A stretch of 64,000 nucleotides of DNA. Source: Echinarachnius parma. Its lineage: Eukaryota; Echinodermata; Echinoidea; Clypeasteroida; Echinarachniidae. The translations under genes were made by a program, and so were the position numbers. The notes under the pieces are model-generated. The model had not been told where the DNA came from. It worked only from the letters and a program-made list of their open reading frames with translations, and did not search any database. Shown in pieces: positions 24,901-32,740 of the stretch. The stretch is taken from assembly GCA_037951105.1 (NCBI GenBank), contig JBAMJV010008170.1, positions 1 to 64,000 on the forward strand. The letters are read 5' to 3'. Within the stretch, counting starts at the first letter, position 1, and every line of letters starts with the position of its first letter.

Positions 24901-27900
24901 TTCGAGGATTCAAATCTTTGGAACGCTGCCATGTACAAGCTGTTTAATAGTGATCCATCTTGAAGATCTTATCCCAATAAAGAACATGCTTCTCCGTAGC
25001 AGTTTACGTCACCATCAATGACAAGAATGCAATTCACGAATTCAAACAGTTATGTTGTTCTTAATGTAAAGTACTCATTCATGATAAACATGTGTGTACT
25101 TCTAGTCCAATGAACACAACATTTATATGAGTCAAATAAAAATTATTATTGTGTGGACTTGTTGAAACAATGATGTACCAACTACCAATACAACCTAAAA
25201 GGGTACGATGGCTCAGAAAATCGTAAAATTGTTTAAACCAAGCTTAATGTATAAAGATGTAGAGTAGGTCACTATGTTTTTCTTTGGTAGGATTATCATT
25301 TTGTTATCATGATTGTTTATTTCCATGCCCATTAGTAATTACTTTGTTTGATTGTATTATCGTGTACATGAATACAAATAATCTTCCTACTAAACAAATT
25401 AAGAATAATTCGACTGAGAGTTGAGGTAGCGCTACTGCCTTTGCCGCTTCATTTATTTTCCCGTATCTTTCCCTATACACCTACACATAAGATAATTAAT
25501 TTGCACTCATTGCTGGCTTCTGTATTAATTCAGTATTGATTTTGGCAAAATACATAACACACATACAAAAGGTATTAGTGCATTTTTGTCAGTAGTATTT
25601 TTATGAGTAAGAAAATCACTTTATTCAACTGTTTACATTTTAATATATCCTAGGGATCGAGTTACTTTGTTGACAGGTGCAAAAATTAATGAGTGATTAA
25701 TAAAATGTGTATTAGTGTGCTATGATATGTCCACAAAGTGATGTGTGATAACTTGCAATGCTCGAAATTAACTTTTTTTGCTGGTGGCCCGGTCGATCGG
25801 GCCAGTAAAATTTGTATTTTTCCAAATTTGGTGGCCCGAAACCAAAATCTACTGGCCCGAAAAAATAAAGAAAAACAAAAGTAAAATGTATACAATAACC
25901 ATATTCATAGTTTCAGGGTACTATATCAAACAAACACACATTGGATTCTTCGTAAACAATATTGCAGACAAGTGAGACAACTCACAACACACTGTTCAAA
26001 CTTCAAACATGATGTTGAATGTACGGGATTCATAACAAATTTGAAAAAAAAATCTTTTATTTTTAAAAAATTTTTTACATTACGTTTCACTAAATTAGCC
26101 GTGATCTCCACCACGGTGGAAATCAACTCAACCATTTTAATAGCTTTCGTCAACATTCCATGCCCTGTTAACTGCCCCCCCCCCCCGAGACCTAGTGGTA
26201 TTATAGAGATAATCTCCTCCGGTTACACGCAGTAAACCGATAAGAACGGTGTAAACGGTGATAAAATTCTACTAGAGGCACGAATCTCTCAACCTCTCCT
26301 CAGGCCTGAGAAGCGGATATTTTCTAACTTGGGTGAAACGTAATGAGACACCCTGTAATTTTGTTTAGACACCATGTAGTGAATATTCATGAGCAGCATC
26401 ATGATGCTCATTAGATTCTTAAAATACGCAAAATAACTGAAATAACTAACACCGATTTTTATAACAACTTGTTAGAAAATGAGTACTGCTGCTCAAGAAT
26501 GTATTAACATTCATTAGCAGTAGTGTTACTAGCTCAATTAACTTGCAACTTTTTAACTAACCAATATTTTGTATGTGAGAAAAGGGTATAAGTTGCTGAA
26601 TGCTACGTTTAAAATCAAGCTCTTGTCATGCTCTAAACATGACTACATTTAAAAAGATGTTTTTTTTTTTTTTTTTTTTTTTTGGCTTGCTTGCCCGATC
26701 GGGCCACCAAACATTGAAATATGCGTTTTTTACTGGCCCGACAGCAATTTTTGGTGGCCACGGGCCATCGGGCCTATGCTAATTTCGAGGGTTGGATCAT
26801 AATGTAATGTTAATGTGATGTTTTGTGGCTGAGATATGAACACAAAAGCAAAGTGATAATCACTAATTCATTGCACTTACTGTGTACACGGCATAAATTA
26901 TCCTGCATACAATTTCACACAGACACACTTCAATCGTAAATATCTTTTGAACAAAATGGAAATTTGAAAAACCAAAACATGTCCCGTGCTTTTATTGCTA
27001 AATGAATATGATAAGGTATGAGAGAACCGCTAGAGTTCCAAGTTAGTTTTGAGGATTTGGACAATGTTACTATAAGGCCTATTTATATTTGTATTTTATC
27101 TATATTTGTACTCCATAATCTATATATCTATTTTCCCTATTCTACATGTTATACATTTCATTATCAAGATATGAAATCAAACATCTTTTACCTCTGTAAT
27201 GATTTAGTAAAATCAGATACCGGTACCAACAATACACTATTAAGAACTAATATTCTTATGTTATTGTTTTTAATTTGTCATATGTTTTATAATGTTCTAT
27301 AATTATTTAGTTTATATCATCATAAAAATAACATTGAATGCCATTTGAAGAATTCCAAATACAACTTCTGTAACGTTTTAAAAAGTCCGAACATTTAAAT
27401 GCGTTTTTGTACATAAATGAACGTACACTTATTTGTTAGTTGTATGACACGTGACTTAAAATGAGACGTGACACATTAACCGAAGATATTATGCAGTCAA
27501 ATCTGGTATTAAAAGATGCACACGACTCTACAGAATACGGATCTGAAGCAATTTGATGATATCATAATGTTTGTAAGTGTAATTGTGAAAATAACAGAGA
27601 CAAACCTTCATGAACCCTAAGGATTTAAGGCGCTATATTAACGTACATTATGGGTTAAATCGTTTGTATGCGTTTGGCATATTTGGAGGACTTCCATGAG
27701 TAGCTAGATCGCGAGGTTGTCCACCTAGGTTGTGATCCTAGAAGGTCCTATAAGATATTTCTGGTGCACAACCTTTTATAACATTCCATGTTTGATATCC
27801 TTAAAAAGGGGGTGTTTGCTCCCTGGGTATTGGGAACCAGGCAGGATACTCGAATCAAGCAAATACAATGAGTTAAAAGACTGGTTAACAACATCCACCC

Positions 27901-28293
27901 CAACCTGCCCCTACCATGCCTACAGGGCCTAAGTAATAGAGAACCCGGCATTATCTACCAAAGCGTGCCCATGGCTTGGCGTGCAAGACAAACAAGAACT
28001 GCATTCTAAACGCTAAACCTGAACAAACAATATTTTGTTTTAAACAACATTTTGAACAGCACATAATAAAATGTATCCTCATCTTCAATCAGAACACAGT
28101 TCACTCTACCTTTCGAGACTGCTGCGTGTCCGTTCGGCGCCTCGCCGACGGCATCAGCGTCCAAACCGATTCCACTCTTCACTTGTGTGTCGATGTCGTC
28201 CCCGTCAACGTCCTGCTCGCCGTCGTGATTGAACAGAGCAATCCGGGACGTGCTTGCCCCGGGCCTGTTGACGATCCTGGCGCCGTTTTCCAT
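5893..28293 (-). CDS. SLCO4-like: Organic anion transporter (OATP/SLCO), 12 coding exons
   Basis: Predicted sodium-independent plasma-membrane transporter of amphipathic organic anions. Coding exons in transcript order: 28293-28110, 22783-22638, 22234-21757, 21334-21238, 16275-16154, 15152-15038, 14788-14643, 13163-12965, 11308-11155, 10295-10117, 8140-8076, 6173-5893. All junctions are GT-AG and the chain gives 721 codons plus TGA. Visible marks are a hydrophilic acidic N-terminus, about 12 hydrophobic segments, the family signature DPGWVGAWWLG (exon 5), and a Kazal-like loop with 10 cysteines (exons 9-10). The last exon, with IDNACMLWQDSCG and a LYKP tail, resembles SLCO4A1 more than other subfamilies. 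Length is normal for OATPs (650-750). Intron 1 is large and holds a 4.2 kb element. The start is chosen because MENG is shared with the divergent paralogue at 50763. Subfamily assignment is inference from motifs; the family itself is secure. Confidence 0.93.
6208..6514 (-). mobile_element. Family A element 34 bp from the exon 12 acceptor
   Basis: TTAAAGGGACTTAGTACC ... ATATATCCCTTTAA, shortened inside. It lies in intron 11 of the minus-strand SLCO gene so close to exon 12 that the branch point is likely inside the element. Confidence 0.82.
6885..7270 (+). mobile_element. Family A element nested in family B
   Basis: TTAAAGGGATCTAGTAAC ... AGTCCCTTTAA, flanked on both sides by family B sequence. 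It contains an inverted GAAAAACTC/GAGTTTTTC pair near 7078-7103, shared with the copy at 50353. Confidence 0.85.
7307..7851. mobile_element. Family B element nested in family B
   Basis: AAAGGGGTAGTTTAGTTTTG ... CCAAAACTAAACTACCCC then TTTAA, with perfect ~19-bp inverted ends. The left target reads GTAA, a likely mutation of TTAA. Confidence 0.8.
8076..8140 (-). CDS. SLCO4-like: Minus-strand SLCO exon 11
   Basis: Residues 607-628, RSVPESQRPMALGLNSLLKR then AL. Short (65 nt) and in phases 2 to 1, matching the paralogue exactly. The R-x-V-x(4)-R-x-x-A-L-G pattern is conserved in OATPs before TM11. Confidence 0.88.
8281..8475 (+). repeat. Dispersed repeat GAGCGCAAGNGATTACT
   Basis: Contains CTAAATCCCGATTACG, TCAATCACGTAT and GAGCGCAAGCGATTACT...AGGATCCTATGCG. 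Related copies are near 14090-14215 and 58320-58690, all within SLCO introns. Confidence 0.5.
8531..8887 (+). mobile_element. Family A element in intron 10
   Basis: ATAAAGGGGATCTAGTAAC ... AGTCCCTTTAA, with a few internal deletions. It lies in intron 10 of the minus-strand SLCO gene, beside exon 11. Confidence 0.8.
8948..9460 (+). mobile_element. Single-ended mariner-type element
   Basis: Begins TATACAGTGTGGCCCAGAAA and follows the left arm of the palindrome at 41856-42450 for about 270 bp, including TTCGTCTCCAG and CTGAGACATTCTCGC. No matching right end. Confidence 0.7.
9664..10090 (+). repeat. ATC/GAT microsatellite in intron 10
   Basis: About 430 bp of ATC units with interspersed CCCATCGACATC blocks recurring roughly every 60-70 bp, indicating higher-order expansion. 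It begins 26 bp past the donor of exon 10. Long poly-Ser, poly-Ile and poly-Met frames here are artefacts. Confidence 0.92.
10117..10295 (-). CDS. SLCO4-like: Minus-strand SLCO exon 10, Kazal-like loop part 2 and TM10
   Basis: Residues 548-607. TFGECSC and FGSCPSTC supply the last four loop cysteines. A hydrophobic TM10 (TLLIIVGFTIATPEF) follows, then NILLR. 179 nt, one codon longer than the paralogue. A long GAT-type microsatellite begins in the intron about 25 bp past the donor. Confidence 0.92.
10345..10679. mobile_element. Family B element, partial
   Basis: GATAGTTTTGGTATAGAGGG near 10354 and CAACTATTCCTTTAAAC near 10668. The inner GAGTGTCAAATTCGAAAGAG is shared with other family B copies. 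Lies in intron 9 just beyond exon 10. Confidence 0.7.
11155..11308 (-). CDS. SLCO4-like: Minus-strand SLCO exon 9, Kazal-like loop part 1
   Basis: Residues 496-547. Six cysteines in the pattern HTCNSICSC, PVCADGF, SPCHAGC form the first part of the extracellular Kazal-like domain typical of OATP loop 5. 154 nt, ends in phase 0. Confidence 0.93.
11706..12845. mobile_element. Family D element with nested family B
   Basis: Outer ends TTAAAGGGACTGTCCGC (11706) and GCGGATAGTCCCTTTAA (to 12845) are inverted repeats. They enclose a family B element at 11784-12356 plus about 560 bp of their own sequence. Lies in intron 8 of the minus-strand gene. Confidence 0.78.
11784..12356. mobile_element. Family B element nested in family D
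   Basis: TTAAAGGGATAGTTGAG ... CTCAACTATCAATTTAA, with TAGCGCCCTCTATACCAAAA near the right end and TTAA on both sides. Confidence 0.82.
12965..13163 (-). CDS. SLCO4-like: Minus-strand SLCO exon 8
   Basis: Residues 430-496: TM8 (VVVVIGGIIGALNGGLIMRR) and TM9 (VGLLRLIIVCNLIVSALGLT), then LLQCDKPKLAGVTVNYDGTS leading into the large extracellular loop. 199 nt, same length as the paralogue. Confidence 0.92.
13209..13956. mobile_element. Mariner-type MITE, TA-flanked
   Basis: Inverted ends start CAGAGTGTTTACAAAAAAGC and run on as GGAACCCAACTTCCACC. The right end is the mirror (GGTGGAAGTTGGGTTCCGC ... CACCCTG). Flanked by TA on both sides. 744 bp, in intron 7; no open frame worth calling. Confidence 0.85.
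14374..14625 (+). mobile_element. Family A remnant next to the exon 7 donor
   Basis: GTATTGTGTGAAAATTTCAC ... CAATGTTACTGAATCCATTT then TAA. The 5' half is missing. It contains a small (ACTGAC)n run at about 14428-14452. Confidence 0.75.
14643..14788 (-). CDS. SLCO4-like: Minus-strand SLCO exon 7
   Basis: Residues 381-429: VVNPTFMFTCLAGVGDSLLT and NAYGAFLPKIYQNQF, covering TM7. 146 nt, phases 2 to 1. The donor GT (14642-14641) is only about 17 bp from the end of a family A element remnant. Confidence 0.9.
14913..14999 (+). repeat. CAC/GTG microsatellite
   Basis: About 24 CAC units, then CTA and CTG triplets, in intron 6 of the minus-strand gene, about 40 bp from exon 6. Confidence 0.92.
15038..15152 (-). 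CDS. SLCO4-like: Minus-strand SLCO exon 6
   Basis: Residues 343-381, a cytoplasmic loop: ATAKIRAEKEDQSHRNSGAE then VGFGKKPADFIKAIR. 115 nt, phases 1 to 2. A (CAC)n tract lies about 55 bp beyond its donor. Confidence 0.9.
15577..16086. mobile_element. Inverted-repeat element enclosing a tRNA-like sequence
   Basis: Ends ACTGTTAAAACGCTGTGTAA and its inverse at 16067-16086. The inside is full of CAACAAC and GTTGTTTA repeats in both orientations, with a tRNA-like stretch near 15800-15870. Lies in intron 5 of the minus-strand gene, ~70 bp from exon 5. Confidence 0.75.
15800..15870 (-). ncRNA. tRNA-like sequence (pol III boxes), probably SINE or pseudo-tRNA
   Basis: On the minus strand, TAGCGACGAGG (15865-15855) resembles an A box and GGTTCGATTAC (15822-15812) a B box. 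They are about 32 nt apart, with CAGTCTTATAACC where an anticodon arm would be. The acceptor arms do not pair well, so an active tRNA is unlikely. Confidence 0.45.
16154..16275 (-). CDS. SLCO4-like: Minus-strand SLCO exon 5 with the OATP signature
   Basis: Residues 302-342. Contains FDPGWVGAWWLGPAIV, the OATP superfamily signature at the extracellular edge of TM6 (consensus D-x-R-W-[IV]-G-A-W-W-x-G). The usual Arg is Gly here. Ends FPKELP, phase 1. A decayed second copy lies 456 bp upstream in the transcript. Confidence 0.92.
16731..16834 (-). pseudogene. Decayed duplicate of SLCO exon 5
   Basis: Clearly homologous to the exon at 16154-16275. A good acceptor (cctcag) precedes a reading like VVASIWDPVWVGAWW. 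After that Trp pair one base is missing (CTGGGCC against CTTGGGCC), which shifts the frame. The final ~16 bases and the donor are absent: homology stops at CAGCCTCTT. It lies on the 5' side of the working exon in the same intron. It could be a relic of an alternative exon or a simple failed tandem duplication. It cannot be spliced in without breaking the protein. Confidence 0.85.
16920..17040 (+). repeat. SINE-like dispersed repeat
   Basis: CATTATTATTACCCGTGGTC, ATCGGGTACAGATC, then GCCTGGGGAGCATACGAG. The same order of blocks is at 45425-45600 (CCCCGGGGAGCATACTAG). Confidence 0.55.
17613..18443. mobile_element. Transposon with minisatellite terminal repeats, copy 1
   Basis: Element 17621-18435 (815 bp), flanked by exact 8-bp duplications gttctttt. 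The ends pair as imperfect inverted repeats: GGTTACAGTCCGTTATTCC against GGGTGCGGTTCGTTATTCC (15 of 19 alike). Inward, both arms become inverted arrays of the 16-bp unit GTTCGTTATTCCGAAG, with variants ending in AAAATGAAATC. A unique ~145-bp core (about 17876-18022) contains a CCCTCCCCC tract. It lies in intron 4 of the minus-strand SLCO gene. No coding capacity is evident; open frames reading YSEGSLFRRF are the array itself. Confidence 0.88.
18509..18674. mobile_element. Palindromic MITE (GGGTCCCGTTGCAGAAAG)
   Basis: 166 bp, nearly a full hairpin: GGGTCCCGTTGCAGAAAGAG with GATACAATCGATTGTAAGTT, mirrored at the right. A diverged relative with GCAATCGATTGTGAAGTTGC lies at 17514-17590. Confidence 0.8.
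19321..21106. mobile_element. 1.8 kb element with ~150-bp inverted ends rich in GTGCAC
   Basis: Inverted ends of about 150 bp begin TACACACTAAAAAATA and continue GCAATTGTGCACCCC, GTGCACGATCTTGTC, TTTTGCACGCC. The right arm carries an extra partial copy. The inside has a ~87-bp tandem repeat (20646-20855). No transposase frame. It fills much of intron 4 of the minus-strand gene. Confidence 0.85.
20646..20855 (+). repeat. 87-bp tandem repeat, about 2.4 units
   Basis: Each unit starts AAATGTTTACTCCAGGGGTG, continues CAAATCTGCTCCTTAATGGG and ends near GCAAGTTTGCACC. Lies inside the GTGCAC-rich element. Confidence 0.85.
21238..21334 (-). CDS. SLCO4-like: Minus-strand SLCO exon 4
   Basis: Residues 270-302: GICFAIATLGPGVGYVLSG and FTELGVPDG, corresponding to TM5 of OATPs. 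97 nt, phases 1 to 2, same as the paralogue. Confidence 0.9.
21757..22234 (-). CDS. SLCO4-like: Minus-strand SLCO exon 3
   Basis: Residues 111-269, the largest exon. It starts GMFVQGLLAGAITSIERRF and holds the end of TM1, then TM2 (QQTGLLVSVFDIVSILLVLP), TM3 and TM4. A hydrophilic extracellular loop (about residues 185-215) is Ser/Thr/Asp-rich. GC content and codon use are much more GC-rich than the surrounding introns. Ends YGLYFG, phase 1. Confidence 0.93.
22638..22783 (-). CDS. SLCO4-like: Minus-strand SLCO exon 2
   Basis: Residues 62-110. A Thr-rich stretch (MTRTTTT) is followed by CGGFGCRPRWLQKMCTARW and the first part of membrane segment 1. The CG-GF...RP-WLQ block is the usual OATP entry into TM1. 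Phase 0 at its end. It is 9 nt longer than the paralogous exon, in the low-complexity part. Confidence 0.9.
23132..23371. mobile_element. Palindromic MITE in intron 1
   Basis: TCTAGTTTAGACCCTCGCT at the left and its inverse at the right. Inner arms GAGAGATCTGCGCCTCAACA repeat inverted near 23287-23308. The GC-rich centre carries GCCGCC/GGCGGC blocks. Confidence 0.75.
25650..27076 (+). mobile_element. Family A element split by another insertion
   Basis: The left part (AGGGATCGAGTTACTTTG, GATATGTCCACAAAGTGATG) stops at about 25757. The right part resumes near 26804 and ends GGATTTGGACAATGTTACTA. The ends are worn, so this copy is old. Confidence 0.7.
25757..26803. mobile_element. 1 kb element with ends CTCGAAATTA
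   Basis: GCTCGAAATTAACTTTTTTT followed by GGTGGCCCG..CGGGCCA; the right end is GGTGGCCACGGGCC..CGGGCC then TAATTTCGAG. The halves are inverted in their GGCCC-rich parts. It carries C10 and T23 runs. Inserted in a family A element. Confidence 0.6.
28110..28293 (-). CDS. SLCO4-like: Minus-strand SLCO exon 1 (start codon)
   Basis: Encodes residues 1-61 plus one base: a cytoplasmic, acidic, Asp/Gly-rich N-terminus. It ends at a GT donor (28109-28108), phase 1. It is exactly as long (184 nt) as exon 1 of the plus-strand paralogue. Confidence 0.9.
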
Positions 28294-28679
28294 TGTGTTT
28301 TTCTCAAAGCTGACGCCAAGTAGGTTTGTATTCGATGATGACTCTTTAAATCAAAAGATGTATTCGTTATTTAAAACTAATTGGCGAAAAAAAACTACAG
28401 AGAATGAGAAGTAATTATTTATGTCCAGAGTTCTCTGATTGCTAACAAGAAATTATGAAAACCTAAGGAAAAAACAACATTAAAGATCGTCAGGCCTCGG
28501 GATGTATAGATGGCAGTTCTACGATCCGTAACTGGGCTAGTTTATAGTTCGCCAGTCTATATGGCATCTCGCGTCTGAATGATGAATGATGGCGTCATCG
28601 AAAACTCACTGGCGTTCCACGGAACATAGTGGAGGGGATTAAAGGGGAAGACTCAAGTGAAACGTTTTGTCTTATTAAA

Positions 28680-30997
28680 GCCCCGAGCAGTGGCGTAGCT
28701 ACGGGGGGGGGGGGGGGGGAGCACGGGGGGGGGGGGGCACGTGCCCCCCAATCGTTTGGCAAAAAAAAAAAAATGTCAAACGACCCGAAATTAAGCCAAA
28801 TGTGTCTAAATCATTCATTATTATCATGGATTAAATGTGTGATGATAATGATGTTATAAATGATAATATCAGTTTGAAGAATCCTTCCAAGTGGGAGGCC
28901 ACGGGCATCGCTTCAGCTAGTGCGCGCCTTATGCGAATTGTCCGTTTTAGTGTGTTCACGGGCGTAAATCCCGGGGGATGGGGGATATATCCCCCACTTA
29001 TTGATGCGGGGGTGGCCTGTACAAATACCAACATCCCCCACCTTTTTCGAAGTTAAATCTTTAACAAATCTTACAAAATGCATCATAACAATGATAATGG
29101 TAATAATGATGAGGACAATAATAACCATACTTCTAAAGTGATATTTTAAACACGAATTTAAAAAAATTCTCCACATGGGAGGGGGTAAACCCTCTCACAC
29201 ACTCTCCCCCACCCTCCCCCAAATAAGTAGGACAATAGACAGGCACGGACGATATGAGCGTATTTGAGTCTGGTGTGTGTGTGTAGGTTCGATTGTGTTT
29301 GTTTATAAAACGGCTCCGGTAAATTCAGTAACGTGATTGGCTAATACCGATCACGTGGGCATTGATTACTTTTCACCAACTGCACCACCGTGCCGATACC
29401 GCGTAACCACCGTGCCGATACCGCGTAACCACCGTGCCGATACCGCGCAACCCGTGACGTCACAATGCTTGTTTACATAGAATTCTACGCAGACAAATTG
29501 CGAAAGTGAAGAATAAAAGATGTAAAATGCTTTGTTTTGTAAATTATCTGTTCTGTAGTATATAAATCGTACCAGTTTCATAAATTATATGGTATGTGGT
29601 TTGATATTGGTAAGTTTTGGAATGCAAATGCATACAATTCTTTGCTAATTCTCACTTTTATGGGAAAATATTCGGCAATTCCCATCAACTGAATTTGATC
29701 TGCAGAATCAAATTCAGTGAAGCGAGTGCAGTAAGTGTTGATGATTTTTGTAAATTCCTAATAAATTCACACTCTAGAGAGTAGATCTAGTCTGGGTTAC
29801 TAATTTTGGCAAGTCTGTTTTCAATAATCCAGCAAAATAAAACAATCCGTGGTTGAGCTCGATTTATAAAACAAATAATACTACGGCCTTTGTATCGTGC
29901 GTCATGTAAATTCATCGCACTCTCGGGCTATGTTAGCTGTGCATTGTGCACTCGGCATACGCCTCGTGCACAACGCACAGCTAACAATAGCCCTCGCGTG
30001 CAACGCATTTACACAACGCACTCAAGACCGTGTATTATTTGTATAATACTATACAGGGTGGCCCCCAAAAAACGGAACGGGGCACTTCTCAAAATATAGT
30101 AACAAATGTATTATGTCCATCGGATAGAGTGTCTTTTCAAATGAACAACGATACCAAGAACAGTCAATTTGGGCGTGTAGTTTTTGTTTTAGGGCGCTGT
30201 GAGTGACACCATGTCAGGTCCTCTTTTTTGTCAATTTGTATTGAGCCAGCGCTTGATGAATCGCACGAACCGCCGTTCATATCGTTGAGCATCGCGCACT
30301 ATTGTTAGTGTGCACTCAGCCGTGTGCCGAGAGAATGGGCATGGTCGCTGAATGGTATTACGGGCAAGGAGTGCGGTTAAACGGGCATTGACTAGGTCGA
30401 AATCGACATAAATCGGCACCTGACATGGTCTCACTCACTGACCTGACCAAACGACCTGACCAAAATTACTGTTCTTGGTATCGTTTTTCATTGGAAAGGA
30501 CACGCGTAAAATGCCCTTGAATGGTCGCTATAGACAGGTTTGACTGTATCTCTTACATGAACTGTTTATTTTTATTTCAGTAAACTTGGCGACGATTCAA
30601 ATTGATGATGCAGTTATGTTACCTAGTACTAATTTATGTCCACTGGACACGTGCGTGTACAGATGCCAATTAATTACACATGTGCATATAGGCACAATAT
30701 GTGACCAGAAATTCAAAATGGCCGCCCACCTGTCTAATGAGACCACCTGTCTACACCGACCACTTTTCGCCGGTCCCTTGAGCGGTCGCTATAGACAGGT
30801 TTGACTGTATTATCAAATTTTCTTCCAAGGTATGCACCAGATTGCATTATTTCGAGTGAAAAATTGCAAAAGCTCCCTACCGTGGGAGGGGGGACACCCC
30901 CCTCCCACACCCTCCCCCCCCCCCCCCCTTGGGCGCTACGCGCCCTCGCAGTTGTGCCCCCCAATCCGTTGACCCTCGCTACGCCACTGGCCCCGAG
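28680..30997. mobile_element. 2.3 kb hAT-like element with 8-bp target duplication
   Basis: Ends CAGTGGCGTAGC (28688) and GCTACGCCACTG (ending 30989), both running into G/C homopolymers, flanked by the exact duplication gccccgag (28680-28687 and 30990-30997). The 8-bp duplication and CAG...CTG ends fit hAT. No transposase frame is visible. It contains a 21-bp tandem repeat near 29384-29450 and a palindrome near 29880-30045. Confidence 0.85.
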
Positions 30998-31310
30998 CTC
31001 TATTCAATCTTTCATTTAGGATTAGTGTTCTTTACAACACAAACGCGTATTGAAGGCGTTATTGTATTGGATCGATCATGGCATGGAATCCCCCATATCA
31101 GTCGTTGTTCAGGTTGTTTGAACAAAGTCAAATTGATCAAAGAAAATCCCATTTAGAAGTGATTACTTCTGATTATATATATACGGCTAACGTAGTAAAA
31201 AGCCCGGTGGATGGCACCGCCCAGATTATGTCCTCAACATGAAGGCTCTTTATTAAGTTCGTATAGTTGACCAGAACATGTTGCATTAATTTTCACAAGA
31301 CATATTAATG
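30998..31310. other. No gene seen
   Basis: The block CCTCAACATGAAGGCTCTTT ATTAAGTTCGTAT near 31232 recurs at 43431-43465, so part is an unnamed dispersed repeat. Confidence 0.45.
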
Positions 31311-32740
31311 AAGAAGATCTACAGAAAGGCATCTCCACCATACAGGTCAGCAAGGTAGCAGGCATCGACGACATCAGATCGGAGCAGATCAAACACAAGA
31401 GCACTGTAGCGTAGCACAGAAATGGCTGATAGACATCTTTAAAAGCTGCATCGAGAACACCAGTAGCTCCGAACCAAAGTCGTCGCTATCCTGAAGCAAG
31501 GAACAGACTCGAACGAGAAAAAAAAAACTTTCGACCGATCTCGCTTCTGTGCCAAACATACAAGCTGATTGAACGCCTTATTCTTAACAGAATTGCGCCT
31601 CCCATTGAAAGTCAGCTTAACTGTGAACAGGCATGTTTCCGACCAGGAAAATCCACCACGGGACAACTTCTAAACCCGACCCAACACATCGAAGACGGTT
31701 TTAGAACAACCTCATCACCGGTGCAGTGTTTGTGGATCTATCTGCGCCAAGGCTACTGACAAAACTTCATGACATTACAGATGACCTCAAACACACCAGA
31801 TTCATCCGAAAGATGATGCAGAATAGACCCCTTCTTTGTCGCACTTGATGGACAGAAGAGCAGATGGCGGAACATAAGAACGGTCTCCCCAAGGGTGTCG
31901 TTCTGGCGCTCTACAATACACCCTACAATATCTACACGGCTGACATCCCATAAAATTTGAACACTCGAAACTTCATCTATGCAGATGACACCTGCATTAC
32001 AGGCCAGCAAAGTACATTCGTAAGTTGAACTCAACCTCAACACAGCGCTCGCAAGCCTTTCGAATTACTACAGAGCAAACTACCTACGGGCAAATCCATC
32101 CAAGACTCGGGTGTGTGTCTTCCACCTGAATACCAAGCAGGCAAAGAGAGAACGGAAGCTAGAGGGGAACAATGTGCAGATGAACCACTGCGAAGCCAAC
32201 AAAAGTTGAGGAGTTATCACCTCGCTGGCATCGGATCCCCAGGCCAAAGACGCGCTAACACCTGTCTAACTAAAGTAACGGATGAAGTAGACGCAAATGG
32301 CAGATACATGTTATATGGCTAACAACCTCCTCACAGACGCCTAAATTGTATCCCGATTCTCGATCCTCGATTCTGACACACCACCTGAGCAAATCCTCCG
32401 CCATCAACCAAGCCCATACTCACAAAATGACTAATCCTAACGAGGTCTGAGTGGCAATGCCTGAACTGAACACGAGATAGGGACGGTGTTAGGTCAATAT
32501 GGCAAGATGGGGCTTTGCCCCTGAAGGAGACACTAAATGCGAATGTGGAGAGAATCAGACGATGGACCACATCATACAGTGCGGCGGGACGGCTTGCACA
32601 GACGATGACCCATCCCTCGTTAATGAGATGGCCCTCAAAGCCATCGACAGATGGAAAAACTTTATTTAGACTGCAGACTGCACCTTTTATCGTTTATCCT
32701 AATTAATTAAGGAGACATGAACGAACGAACGAACGAGCAT
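31311..32740 (+). pseudogene. Broken non-LTR retrotransposon (reverse transcriptase and C-terminus)
   Basis: Translated pieces in order: VAGIDDIRSEQIK; ILKQGTDSNEKKNFRPISLL; KLIERLILNRIAPPIESQL; FRPGKSTTGQLLN; FIYADDTC (catalytic box near 31976); and a Cys-rich end KCECGENQTMDHIIQCGG before a stop near 32670. There are several stops and frameshifts. The 3' end carries a (GAAC)n run at about 32720-32738, as expected for a LINE tail. 5'-truncated. Confidence 0.85.

Larger units (their letters stand above)
23585..27829. mobile_element. 4.2 kb long-inverted-repeat element in intron 1
   Basis: Ends CCCAGGGAGCAAA (23587) and TTTGCTCCCTGGG (to 27827), TA on both sides. Arms of roughly 350-400 bp stay alignable: CATGGAATGTTATAAAA, CACAACCTAGGTGGACAACC, CCTTAGGGTTCATGA, GTCACGTGTC. 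The inside includes a SINE-like piece, a decayed family A element and a CTCGAAATTA-ended element. I recognise no gene in 24300-25650. Confidence 0.75.
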
